Shown: positions 1 to 6,528, counted from the stretch's first letter. The stretch: 8,290 nt of DNA from Bacillota bacterium (GCA_023412455.1 JAEYNQ010000039.1:1-8290); one strand, 5' to 3'. Notes: generated by a model not told the origin, from the letters alone. Program-made: numbers and translations.

Positions 1-110
1 TATCTCAAAACAAAAGATAGACACTATTCTGTTTCCATAATAGTGTCTATCCTTTGTTTCCTTTATACCTTTTATGCTTTCATCCATAAGCCATGCTGGG
101 TACAATAGAT
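1..110. repeat. 110-bp direct terminal repeat, left copy
   Basis: Bases 1-110 are identical, base for base, to bases 8181-8290. The unit holds a strong terminator hairpin and the last 13 codons of the broken XRE/zinc-ribbon gene. A repeat lying exactly at both ends of a sequence usually means the record is a circularly closed contig whose ends overlap (unit length 8180 bp). A genuine direct repeat flanking the segment, or a tandem duplication of the whole unit, would look the same. The sequence alone cannot separate these. Confidence 0.97.
8..59 (-). terminator. Rho-independent terminator after the XRE pseudogene
   Basis: A perfect 13-bp stem (16-28 with 39-51) has a 10-nt loop. After one mismatch (15/52) pairing continues for seven more pairs (8-14 with 53-59). 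On the minus strand the stem is followed by a TTTTGTTTT tract, so it ends minus-strand transcripts reading out of the XRE pseudogene and possibly the radical SAM/vanW operon. The plus side reads CTTTGTTTC and could also terminate weakly. Confidence 0.85.
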
Positions 111-378
111 ATAAAGCTGTGCGCCACACGTTGGACATACATAAAATTTAATGCGTTTCATATTGCCTCCATCTCGATCATTAGGTTCTAAGTCCCCTAC
201 TAATATCTTTTCAATATCTACCTCTAAAAAAGTAGACAATTCACCCAATAGTGAAACGTCTGGGTAGCCTAAACCACGCTCCCATTTGGAGATGGTCTTA
301 TCACTAATACCTAGGGCATCTGCCACTTGTTTTTGAGTCATTTTCCTTTCTTTGCAATAAACGCTCCGTAGAGTCCAG
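72..378 (-). pseudogene. Broken XRE-family regulator with zinc-ribbon C-terminus
   Basis: The open frame from ATG 341 encodes helices 2 to 5 of a Cro/C1-type helix-turn-helix (ISDKTISKWERG), then a linker ending GGNMKRIKFYVCPTCG. This linker is typical of a clostridial XRE family carrying a zinc ribbon and a longer C-terminal domain. The 89 codons are about half the usual length. I see two lesions. First, helix 1 lies upstream in another frame: from codon 378 one reads DSTERLLQRKEN behind an AAGGAG site (389-394), so about one base was lost near 342-345. The start there would be CTG. Second, after the first CPTCG the protein jumps directly to LYIYCTQHGLWMKA, which resembles the family's extreme C-terminus, so the middle is deleted near 129-135. 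The AAGGAG overlaps the vanW stop codon, so this was once the translationally coupled gene behind vanW. It is probably non-functional. The deletion calls rest on remembered family architecture, not an alignment. Confidence 0.75.
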
Positions 379-392
379 CCTTTTCTTACTCC

Positions 393-1232
393 TTATTTAA
401 CGGTGTCATGCTGTGTCAAAAAAGGTGAATACATCATCAAAGCATGATTTTCCGTTATGTACTCTTCTTTTATTAGCTTATGATCTCTATTAAATGTGTG
501 ACGATACAACCTATTGTGCCGGCTAAAACCACCCCATGGCTCTCCCTTCATGATATGGTCTTTCTCAATGACCTGATAGTGATACAATGGTTCATGACTT
601 GAACGCCACTCTCCCTCTAAATACTCCTCTCCTACTCTTACACAAAGCTGATAAGCTTCCTTGGTGTCATTGCGAATCATTAAATCCCGATAAGGATAAA
701 TACAGGTTGCGCCACTCCCAAAGGGTTGACTCCGATTGGCATCCGGAAATACATCATAGGAATGGCGATAGCGTTCAACAACAGTTAATGGTGTATGTAA
801 TGTCATCCAAAAAATGAGGTTGGAGATCTGGCATAATCCTCCTCCTACACCCGGGCCAAAGCTTCCACAAAATAAAACCATACCATCCACATAGCCTTTT
901 TTATAAGTAGGCTTTCCTATAAGCTTCCAATAACTTAGTGTCTCCCCTGGATGAATCACAATGCCATCTAGCTTCTGGGCTGCCAACTTTAAATTAATTA
1001 TTTTATTATATTGATACTGCATATCTACTTCTCTTAACTGCCGAAGTAAAAGGGATTGATGTTCAAAATAAACATAGGGAAGCTTGGTTAGGGCATATTT
1101 TTTGGCAAATTTCAAATGGGGCGATAACCACCATAAATAGCGTAGGAAGGTATAATAAAGCTTTCCTAGCTTAAGCCTTAATTTCGACCGTTGAATAGGT
1201 CGTAAGATGCTACTTTTCTGATCTTTTTTCAT
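393..1232 (-). CDS. VanW family protein
   Basis: This 279-280 aa protein has the VanW domain at roughly residues 74-203. The signature blocks are clear: PGETLSYW near 96, GPGVGGGLCQISN near 127, ERYRHSYDVFPD near 154 and PFGSGATCIYPYRDL near 171. VanW was named from vancomycin-resistance clusters, but its biochemical role is unknown. Most homologues are chromosomal genes unrelated to resistance, and no vanA/B-type ligase is present here. The N-terminus is basic and has no clear signal peptide. Two ATG codons are adjacent (1235 and 1232). AAAGGAG lies 3 nt before the first and 6 nt before the second, so I prefer 1232. The gene follows the radical SAM gene by about 70 bp with no terminator between them, so they are probably co-transcribed. 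Length and motifs look complete. Confidence 0.9.
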   Translation of the reverse strand: MKKDQKSSILRPIQRSKLRLKLGKLYYTFLRYLWWLSPHLKFAKKYALTKLPYVYFEHQSLLLRQLREVDMQYQYNKIINLKLAAQKLDGIVIHPGETLSYWKLIGKPTYKKGYVDGMVLFCGSFGPGVGGGLCQISNLIFWMTLHTPLTVVERYRHSYDVFPDANRSQPFGSGATCIYPYRDLMIRNDTKEAYQLCVRVGEEYLEGEWRSSHEPLYHYQVIEKDHIMKGEPWGGFSRHNRLYRHTFNRDHKLIKEEYITENHALMMYSPFLTQHDTVK

Positions 1233-1304
1233 CATTTACTCCTTTAGTGCTTTCTCCTCTCTACTTATCTCTCTGTTCCAAATCCAGTACTTGGTAGGTA
1301 AAAT

Positions 1305-2147
1305 CTATTTTTTCTTACATTCTAATCGCTTGGCTTTTACTAACTCCTCATGATAAAAATAATTGATATAGGCTAGTCCATTTGCTTCACAGTAAGCTTT
1401 GATTTCAAGAGCCAAATCTGCCCAATAACTCTTATCCCCTTTTAAATAAATCTTCTCATACTCACCTGTAAGGTATGGATACTTTTGAGCGATATAGTCC
1501 AGTATGGTTTTCTTATAGCTTCCTCTTAGATTGAGGTTTTCAAACCAATACTCTCTTATAAATCCACGGCTCTCCCTAATAATCTCCTTAAAATCTGTAA
1601 GATAGGGAAACATAGGAGACATAAAAAGTATGGTATAAATCCCCTCTTGGTGAAGCTGTCTTAAAGTTTCTAAGCGTTCACTAATGGTACTTGCCTGGTC
1701 CATATCCTGTCTAAAAGCTTCATCTAACGTATTGATTGATAAAGAGACCTTCAAGTTTTTGCATGCCTTAAGGAGCTCTATATCTCTTAAAATCAACTTA
1801 GACTTAGTAGAAATGCCCAGTTCACAGTCGATCTCTGTTAACTCTTCTAGAAGCTTCCTCGTTAGCCCATACTTCTCTTCCAGTGGGTTATAGCAATCTG
1901 TAACGGAAGAAAGAAAAACCGATTTTCCTTGAAGCTTTTTAACACTTAGAGGCTTACTGCACTTTTTGATATCTATAAAGCTTCCCCACTCTTCACTGTG
2001 CCTAGTAAAACGTTTCATAAAACAGGCATAACAATACTTACAACCATGAGGACATCCTACATAAGGATTAATCACATAATCACTGGCTGGTAAATTTGAC
2101 TTGGTCACATAATCTTTAACTTCTATAATCTGTTCCTTTATGTCCAC
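1305..2147 (-). CDS. SPL-family radical SAM protein
   Basis: The 280 aa protein carries the radical SAM cluster motif CxxxCxxC at C32, C36 and C39 (YVGCPHGCKYCYA), which binds a [4Fe-4S] cluster and S-adenosylmethionine. VTDCYNPLEEKYGLTRKLLEE (82-102) and ISTKSKLILRD (112-122) match the family often annotated as SPL-like (spore photoproduct lyase-related). These are short relatives of spore photoproduct lyase, and their substrates are mostly unknown, so repair of UV-damaged spore DNA should not be assumed. C85 stands where I recall many relatives having proline (TDPY). The start is GTG at 2147, supported by GGGAGG seven bases upstream. The gene probably begins a transcript that continues into vanW. 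It looks intact. Confidence 0.9.
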   Translation of the reverse strand: MDIKEQIIEVKDYVTKSNLPASDYVINPYVGCPHGCKYCYACFMKRFTRHSEEWGSFIDIKKCSKPLSVKKLQGKSVFLSSVTDCYNPLEEKYGLTRKLLEELTEIDCELGISTKSKLILRDIELLKACKNLKVSLSINTLDEAFRQDMDQASTISERLETLRQLHQEGIYTILFMSPMFPYLTDFKEIIRESRGFIREYWFENLNLRGSYKKTILDYIAQKYPYLTGEYEKIYLKGDKSYWADLALEIKAYCEANGLAYINYFYHEELVKAKRLECKKK

Positions 2148-2290
2148 CCGAAATCCTCCCTACTTTCTTAAAACTTTCTATGATACACTATGGGATATTT
2201 ATGCTTTTAATTGTTCTCACTCTATCTGATTCAAAGTGGATTTCCTCTACAGATTCTCCCCCAAATATTATTCGATAATTTTTATTAGTC

Positions 2291-2296
2291 ATTATA
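2291..2296 (-). promoter_or_regulatory. Possible -10 box for the radical SAM/vanW transcript
   Basis: The minus strand reads a perfect TATAAT here, about 140 bp before the radical SAM start codon. No good TTGACA-like -35 lies at 16-18 bp, so this is a weak call. The surrounding gap (2148-2314) has no other gene I trust and no strong terminator. Confidence 0.3.
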
Positions 2297-2314
2297 CTAT
2301 AATTATTTGATCAT

Positions 2315-3037
2315 TTATAGTTCTACTTCTAATTTATCTAATAGGGAGGGGGTATCCTGTATGATGTATTTGGCAAAGTGGCGTGCAGCAAGAGGCATGG
2401 TATCCCAACTTTTCCAAGCCAGTGCAACAGTACGCTGAAGTTCTTCTTTAATAGGGCGAATAACCAGTCCCTCCTCAAAGCCCTTTAGAACAAAGCGATA
2501 CATAATGGATAGGCCTAAACCTTGTTGCACCATAGCCAGTATCGTGTAATCATCATAGACCTTATACTCCATTTTAGGAGAAATCCCTCCTTTTTGAAAG
2601 GCTTGAAGAGGTACACTATGCTCACCCTCATCCAATAAGATAAATGGTTCTTCTTCTAATTGGGCAAGTGAAATCACCTCATATGCTGCCAAAGGATGCT
2701 GCAAAGGAAGAATGGCTACCATTTTATCTTGATAGAGAGTTTGTACCGTTGAGCCCTTGACCGCATCTGTATTTACAAAACCAAAGTCCACACTCCCCTC
2801 CTGCACCCACTTACTAATGCTTGTATATTCCCCTTGCTTTAAAACAAAATGTACGGCAGAATAAGCCTCCTTAAATCTCTTCATGAGCTGGGGGAGTATA
2901 TTGCGACTGACGCTAGTAAAGGTACCAATTCGTATAGTACTCTTTTCCAAGCCTTGTACCTCTTTATACTTATGGTGGAGGGCTTCTTCCGCACAGTCAC
3001 TGGACTGTAAATAAGGAAAAAACATTTCATACACCAT
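2315..3037 (-). pseudogene. LysR-family regulator lacking its DNA-binding domain
   Basis: The 240 codons encode a complete-looking LysR effector-binding domain: the start of the domain TIRIGTFTSVSRNILPQLM is near residues 34-52, followed by the usual two-lobe fold to the end. LysR proteins are about 290-300 aa, and the N-terminal winged helix-turn-helix (about 60 residues) is absent. The first in-frame ATG (3037) has no ribosome binding site. The reading frame continues upstream only into sequence that is antisense azlD, then meets a stop at 3083-3085. Homology therefore seems to end near the fusion point at about 3034. In related genomes a LysR gene is often divergent from azlCD, which fits the azlD remnant on the other strand. 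The product, if made, could bind effector but not DNA through the normal domain. Confidence 0.85.
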
Positions 3038-3293
3038 TCGCGTTTTACCTTTAACGCTTATTCGTAAGCCTATTAAAAACCGTTATCTCCGCTCCTTCCT
3101 CTACTATGTACCTTATGTCACACTAGCGGTTATGACTTTTCCTGCCATTTTATATGCTACCCAGACACCTCTCTCTGGCTTACTTGCTTTAATCTTTGGG
3201 ATGCTCCTAGCTTTGTTTGGCGCCAGTCTTTTTCAAATATCGGCCTCTTGCTGTGTGATTGTCTTTCTACTGGAACTCCTTTTCTGTCATTAA
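3033..3293 (+). pseudogene. azlD: 3' remnant of azlD (branched-chain amino acid exporter subunit)
   Basis: The plus strand reads TIRVLPLTLIRKPIKN from 3033, then LYYVPYVTLAVMTFPAILYA and a hydrophobic tail ending at TAA 3291-3293. This is the characteristic AzlD pattern: basic loop, YVPY, TFPAILYAT, then two membrane segments. AzlD is a small (about 100-110 aa) membrane protein that works with AzlC in branched-chain amino acid export. Roughly the first 15 residues, the start codon and all of azlC are missing. The frame runs upstream only to a stop at 3012-3014, inside antisense lysR. About 86 codons remain without an initiation site, so this is a remnant. It abuts the truncated lysR, and the two 5' ends probably mark one deletion. 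Confidence 0.85.
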
Positions 3294-3317
3294 CCACTCT
3301 TATCTCTTTTAACCTAT

Positions 3318-3351
3318 AAAAACGCTTAATCCATTAGGACGAAGCGTTTTT
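3318..3351. terminator. Bidirectional terminator between azlD remnant and vanZ-like gene
   Basis: A 10-bp perfect stem (3318-3327 with 3342-3351) encloses 14 nt, in which TCC/GGA can add three more pairs. On the plus strand it ends in a run of T (3347-3352), serving the azlD remnant. On the minus strand the stem ends in five T, serving the VanZ gene. The last codons and stop of the VanZ gene lie inside the hairpin. Confidence 0.85.
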
Positions 3352-3927
3352 TGTGTGTTGCTCTATTCCATTTTCAAGAGGATGTTTTTTCATAAGTTGC
3401 CATATTCCATAACCCATTAAGGTCCCTAGTGCATTGAGAAGTACATCGTCACTATCCATTGTCCCTGTACCTAATATGAATTGCAACATCTCAATAGAGG
3501 TAGAAATTAGAGTTCCTATTCCTACTACTTTCCAGCCTCTTTGTTTTTCCTTCCACAAAAGAGGAAGCAAGAAACCTAAGGGTATAAACCAAATACAATT
3601 TCCCACCACATTATAAATAACGAGCCACCATTCTTTCAGAACCAGTAAACGGATAAGTTGCACCAAAGGGACTAGGTTTATACTTCTTTCCCCTTCTATT
3701 AGGTTTATAAGCGAGAAACCTAAACCTATTCTTAGAGCTGTAATTTGATATAAGCAAAAAATATAAACTATCAATAAGTCAAGTCCTAATTCTTTCTTCC
3801 AACAGTCTATTTTACCTTTCCCTTTATTATATTTATATATCCATCTAAAAATAATAACTACTAGCGCCATAGGAAGTGCTAGCTTTAAAGTTGTCGCTAC
3901 ATAATACAAAATACCCAACAATGACAT
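3334..3927 (-). CDS. VanZ family membrane protein
   Basis: This 197 aa protein has about five predicted membrane helices (near 6-29, 48-66, 101-124, 132-152 and 163-180). VanZ-family motifs are present: NLVP at 84-87, NVVGNCIWFIPLGFLLPLLW at 106-125, EMLQ at 146-149, and MDSDDVLLNALGTLMGY at 157-173 with conserved acidic residues in a loop. VanZ of enterococci gives low-level teicoplanin resistance. Most family members are uncharacterised membrane proteins, and no resistance cluster is present here. A strong AAGGGGGA site lies about six bases before ATG 3927. The coding end runs into the shared terminator, so the last five residues are encoded by hairpin sequence. The gene appears intact and monocistronic. 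Confidence 0.88.
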   Translation of the reverse strand: MSLLGILYYVATTLKLALPMALVVIIFRWIYKYNKGKGKIDCWKKELGLDLLIVYIFCLYQITALRIGLGFSLINLIEGERSINLVPLVQLIRLLVLKEWWLVIYNVVGNCIWFIPLGFLLPLLWKEKQRGWKVVGIGTLISTSIEMLQFILGTGTMDSDDVLLNALGTLMGYGIWQLMKKHPLENGIEQHTKNASS

Positions 3928-4113
3928 ACTTTTCCCCCTTACTCTCTCCTTCTATAAAGTTACTCTTAACTGTCCCTTTGCTTTTCTTTTATTTCTTTAC
4001 CTTTATAAAACATATGAGATAAAAGCTTACCACATCTCTTTATATATTTTTAACATATTCTTTTTATTATGAGTAGTCTTATTAATTAAATATATTTTAT
4101 TTTTTATTTTTTC
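3928..4113. other. AT-rich intergenic region upstream of the VanZ gene
   Basis: This stretch is very rich in A and T, with pyrimidine runs on the plus strand. I see no coding frame with a ribosome binding site and no strong hairpin. It presumably holds the VanZ gene promoter on the minus strand (a TATAAA lies near 4002-4007 without a clear -35). It lies between two divergent units, the VanZ gene and the small plus-strand unit that begins near 4114. Confidence 0.5.
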
Positions 4114-4122
4114 TGTTATTAT
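4114..4122 (+). promoter_or_regulatory. Possible extended -10 promoter for a short plus-strand unit
   Basis: TGTTATTAT reads as an extended -10 (TG, one base, TATTAT). No convincing -35 is present, which extended -10 promoters tolerate. Transcription would start near 4129, just before the hairpin and the small reading frame. The background is AT-rich, so chance matches are likely. Confidence 0.3.
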
Positions 4123-4125
4123 TAA

Positions 4126-4161
4126 GGAAACCAGGAAACTCAAATTAGTTTCTCAGTTTCC
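4126..4161 (+). promoter_or_regulatory. Nested inverted repeat before the small reading frame
   Basis: An outer stem GGAAAC/GTTTCC (4126-4131 with 4156-4161) and an inner stem GAAACT/AGTTTC (4135-4140 with 4147-4152) stack around a 6-nt loop, with a short internal loop between them. It lies 17 bases before the AAGGAGG site, so it could be a leader structure or a protein-binding site. It has no T run and is not a terminator. Confidence 0.4.
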
Positions 4162-4195
4162 CTAGACCATCTCTATTAAGGAGGTTATAAATAAA

Positions 4196-4255
4196 ATGGA
4201 AATGAGATTCTTTCCAGACTCCGCCTCTCGTCTTTACTTCATAGAAAAAGTATAA
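4196..4255 (+). CDS. Possible 19-residue small protein or leader peptide
   Basis: ATG 4196 follows a perfect AAGGAGG (4178-4184) with an 11-nt gap, slightly longer than ideal. The frame reads MEMRFFPDSASRLYFIEKV and stops at TAA 4253-4255. A terminator-like hairpin starts ten bases later. The combination of possible promoter, hairpin, consensus ribosome binding site, short frame and terminator is what a small-protein or leader-peptide unit looks like. The peptide is not hydrophobic and has no run of regulatory codons, so neither a membrane toxin nor classic amino acid attenuation is suggested. It could instead be the scar of a lost gene that kept its ribosome binding site and terminator. I do not recognise it. 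Confidence 0.35.
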   Translation: MEMRFFPDSASRLYFIEKV

Positions 4256-4264
4256 ATTCAAAAA

Positions 4265-4287
4265 CCTCTAAGCTTTTTCCTTAGAGG
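4265..4287. terminator. Terminator, probably bidirectional
   Basis: An 8-bp perfect stem CCTCTAAG/CTTAGAGG (4265-4272 with 4280-4287) has a 7-nt loop. On the minus strand it is followed by TTTTTGAATT and would end the desulfidase transcript, whose stop is at 4352. On the plus strand it is followed by CTTTTC and would end the small unit at 4196-4255. Confidence 0.75.
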
Positions 4288-4351
4288 CTTTTCATTAAAC
4301 ATCTTATTTCCCATATCCTTTTCTACATGGTAATGCCCTTGAGGCGTCCCT

Positions 4352-4970
4352 TTATTCCTTCTCTATTTCATCCTCTTTTTCCCTCTCCTGACGGTAAGGC
4401 TCTGGAATTTCTAGGAGGTTATCTAAAGCCTCAAAAAACCTAATCGTCTTCTCCGACGTTATACTCTCCTTAACAGGTGCTTCAAAATAAGGAAGCTGTA
4501 TACCTTGCTTCCTCAGCATTTCATCCAATACTTCTGTCATTATACCCAATACAGGAACTCCCTCTCCTGTTTCTATCTTGTCATCTTCCATCATGGATTC
4601 CGTCTTATACTTATTCTGTTTATGCTTGCCCCAATAAATACTACAATTGGGACTACCTTGTATTCCAATATAGCACAAAGGCGTATTGGCATTGTTTCTG
4701 AGCTCACAAATCATATCCACATAACTTTCTAAGGATTCCTTGCAATGCTTTCTAAAAAGCATTATCATATTGCTGTCTTCCTTGGGGATTACGCCAATAA
4801 CCCATAGCTGTGAATTCTGGACAGGGAAGCTGAATAATGGAAATATGCTTACTTATAAAATAGGTTGCAATCTGCTCTGCCACTTGATAACGTCGCCCTA
4901 GCAAATGAACCCGTGTGGATGGATTAAGTAAGCAATGGGATACAATAATAAAATAACGCTTTTTAGCCAT
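4352..4970 (-). pseudogene. TudS-like (CD3072-type) desulfidase gene split by a frameshift
   Basis: Two overlapping minus-strand frames (4970-4752 and 4768-4352) are two halves of one protein of about 205 aa. The first half has SHCLLN (C13) and LPCPE (C50). The second has GIQGSPNC (its C42). These are the three cysteines that bind the [4Fe-4S] cluster in TudS-type (formerly DUF523) thiouracil desulfidases, and the whole resembles the clostridial CD3072-like subfamily. At the join the minus strand reads GCTTTTTAGAAAG: the first frame meets TAG, whereas one T fewer would give continuous reading ...YDNAFRKHCKE. All key residues survive, so the lesion is recent, a sequencing error in the five-base run (plus 4754-4758), or a programmed +1 shift at TTT TAG. 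The start ATG 4970 has an AAGAGGAA site. The ATG at 4768 has no good site and is not a real start. Confidence 0.8.
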
Positions 4971-5076
4971 ATCAAATTCCTCTTCTTTGCTATTTTATAT
5001 CCTTATTATTTGTATCCTGTGCCGTGTTACACCCACAAATTTTTACCATCCCACCCTTAAGAGCAAAAGAACAAAA

Positions 5077-5091
5077 GTGTCCATAGGACAC
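5077..5091. repeat. Perfect 15-bp palindromic site GTGTCC-ATA-GGACAC
   Basis: Six-base arms (5077-5082 and 5086-5091) flank a 3-nt centre. It lies upstream of the TudS-like gene (start 4970), in a 272-bp gap without a credible gene (4971-5242). The loop of three is short for RNA but the symmetry suits a dimeric regulator. Just beyond it the plus strand offers a weak promoter-like pair, TTGGTT (5095-5100) and TATAGA (5117-5122), 16 bp apart. No function can be assigned. Confidence 0.4.
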
Positions 5092-5147
5092 GTATTGGTT
5101 CGCAAAGTAGTGAAAGTATAGAATACGAAGTTTCCTACAAGATAAAT

Positions 5148-5184
5148 AAGCAACTAAAACAGCAAAATCCTGTCCCAGTTGCTT
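5148..5184. terminator. Hairpin between padR remnant and TudS-like gene, weak terminator
   Basis: An 8-bp stem AAGCAACT/AGTTGCTT (5148-5155 with 5177-5184) has an inner ACAG/CTGT pairing. On the minus strand it lies about 60 bp after the padR remnant's stop and is followed by ATTTATC. On the plus strand the T run is four bases. Either direction is a modest terminator. Confidence 0.5.
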
Positions 5185-5242
5185 TTATACATGACTTGTC
5201 TCACTCATTACTTAGGAAGACTTGAATAAACCTTGTAATAGC

Positions 5243-5577
5243 CTACTCACTCTTCTTGAGATAGGTTTTCACTTCTTCACACCATTCTAAGTATGCTTCA
5301 TAGACTTTAACTCCAAACTGAGCCGTTAGCCTATAGTAAGTATGTGCTTCTTCAGAGGTTAGCTCACCAAGCTGCTTAACAAATCCCTTTAAAGCCGGAA
5401 GCTCCTTTGCCATTTTCTCTCTTCCTGACTCGATCGTCTTTGTACTCACTATTTTCCCATTCTGTTCCAAAAATACTTCATAGTAGCTTCCATTCGCTTT
5501 TTAATCTCGTAGCCTGTCATAGGTGTATGACTTAATAGTCCCAGTATCACACAATCATTATTTTTTGCATGAGCCAT
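5243..5577 (-). pseudogene. PadR-family regulator with internal deletion and frame change
   Basis: From ATG 5577, with an AGAGGA site upstream, the minus strand encodes 42 codons: NNDCVILGLLSHTPMTGYEI, then KKRMEATMKYFW. This is the unmistakable start of a PadR winged-helix domain. The frame then breaks and stops at 5449-5451. In another frame, from about 5470, it reads EQNGKIVS, then ends with a PadR C-terminal helix pattern (YYRLTAQFGVKVYEAYLEWC, residues 45-64). Between YFW and EQNGK a PadR protein should carry about 30 residues including the recognition helix and wing (the GSIYPTL region), and these are absent. The open frame of 75 codons from TTG 5470 is therefore only the second part, not a gene with its own start. 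The regulator cannot be functional. PadR genes often control a neighbouring transporter or membrane gene, but none is recognisable beside it. Confidence 0.82.
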
Positions 5578-5661
5578 ATCAGATATTCCTCTTAAACGTC
5601 TTTTATTTTCCTATAGTAAATTTTAACACCTTTTTAGGACAATAAGCAATATCACTCTGTA

Positions 5662-6402
5662 CTACTCAATGATTAAACTTTTGGCTTTATAATCACCATA
5701 ATGTGCTGTAAAAACCCATTGGCATCTCGATAAAACAGGTTCTAAACACTCGATAGTCACCCCGGCCTCATTATTATCCATGGAATAAGGATGAACGACT
5801 AAATAGTCCTTAGCTACTTTAAAAGCATCACCTGTAAATAAGTACTCACCATCCAATAAATACATCATTGAACCTGGTGTATGTCCTGGTGCTTTAAGGC
5901 ATTCAATAGTATGTCCACCTATTTCTAATTTTTGTCCATCTATCAGTAACGTTAAATCCTCTTTAGCAACTCCCATTGGTAACTTGTTATAACTGGTGGC
6001 ATCACGTTTTACTGTGCCATTAATCATGGGCACTTCATCTGTATTCAAGAAAATTTGTGCCTCCGTAAGTGAACCTAGAAATGCCACATGGTCATAGTCT
6101 GTATGGGTTAATAACACATATTTTATATCACTGGGTGCAATAGCTAATTCCTCTAAGGTATTGAATATGGTAGTAACGTCTGAACCTGCATCAATAAGAA
6201 TATGTCCCTCTTTTGCTTTTATTATAAACAAGTTATTTCTTTTGTTTTTAATAGCTACTATATCCGTATTCATTATATTTCCTGTTTCAACAGGCTTCAT
6301 AGCTAACATAGGAAGCATATATGCTAAAGTAGCAACTGCCACTCCTACACTAACAATGGCAATGCACCCTAATAGAATCTTAAGCTTTTTATTTACTTTC
6401 AT
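5662..6402 (-). CDS. Membrane-anchored metallo-beta-lactamase-fold hydrolase
   Basis: The 246 aa protein starts with a basic stretch and a hydrophobic helix (about 9-33), which should export it or anchor it with the enzyme domain outside. The LLGC at 10-13 comes too early to be a convincing lipobox. The metallo-beta-lactamase fold follows: ILIDAGSD at 68-75, THTDYDH at 99-105, GHTPGS at 173-178, FTGDAF at 189-194 and FTAHYGD at 231-237. Zinc ligands would be H100, D104, H105, H174, D192 and H234. The usual HxHxDH motif has Asp at 102 in place of the second His, a variant I believe also occurs in other clostridial members but which may alter metal binding. Substrate is unknown; the general fold suggests hydrolysis of an ester, thioester or lactone. 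AAAGGAG seven bases before ATG 6402 fixes the start. The gene appears intact. No strong promoter or terminator is evident in 6403-6528. Confidence 0.85.
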   Translation of the reverse strand: MKVNKKLKILLGCIAIVSVGVAVATLAYMLPMLAMKPVETGNIMNTDIVAIKNKRNNLFIIKAKEGHILIDAGSDVTTIFNTLEELAIAPSDIKYVLLTHTDYDHVAFLGSLTEAQIFLNTDEVPMINGTVKRDATSYNKLPMGVAKEDLTLLIDGQKLEIGGHTIECLKAPGHTPGSMMYLLDGEYLFTGDAFKVAKDYLVVHPYSMDNNEAGVTIECLEPVLSRCQWVFTAHYGDYKAKSLIIE

Positions 6403-6528
6403 CTTCTAACTCCTTTTGTCTTAGTTCTCTCCAAGAAAATATTTCTATAGAGAATAAAATTACGAAATACTTCTCTTCCCAATTTTAATTTCTTCCTTAT
6501 ATAGTCACTCATCCTCTCATACTCATCA

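Noticed and set aside
587..817. Plus-strand open frame inside the VanW gene, with similar ones at 1684-1893, 3434-3616, 4477-4732, 6161-6409 and 7804-7989.
   Set aside because: These lie antisense to well-supported genes or the transposase remnant, lack convincing ribosome binding sites, and their translations look like chance composition.
2188..2292. A 34-codon minus-strand frame (NKNYRIIFGGES...) between lysR and the radical SAM gene.
   Set aside because: Its ATG is part of the TATAAT box, there is no ribosome binding site, and I do not recognise the protein. It may be an old gene fragment but cannot be supported.
393..3927. VanW and VanZ family genes as a glycopeptide resistance cluster.
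   Set aside because: No vanH, ligase, vanX or vanRS genes are present. The two genes lie far apart in different transcription units, and both families are common in ordinary clostridial chromosomes.
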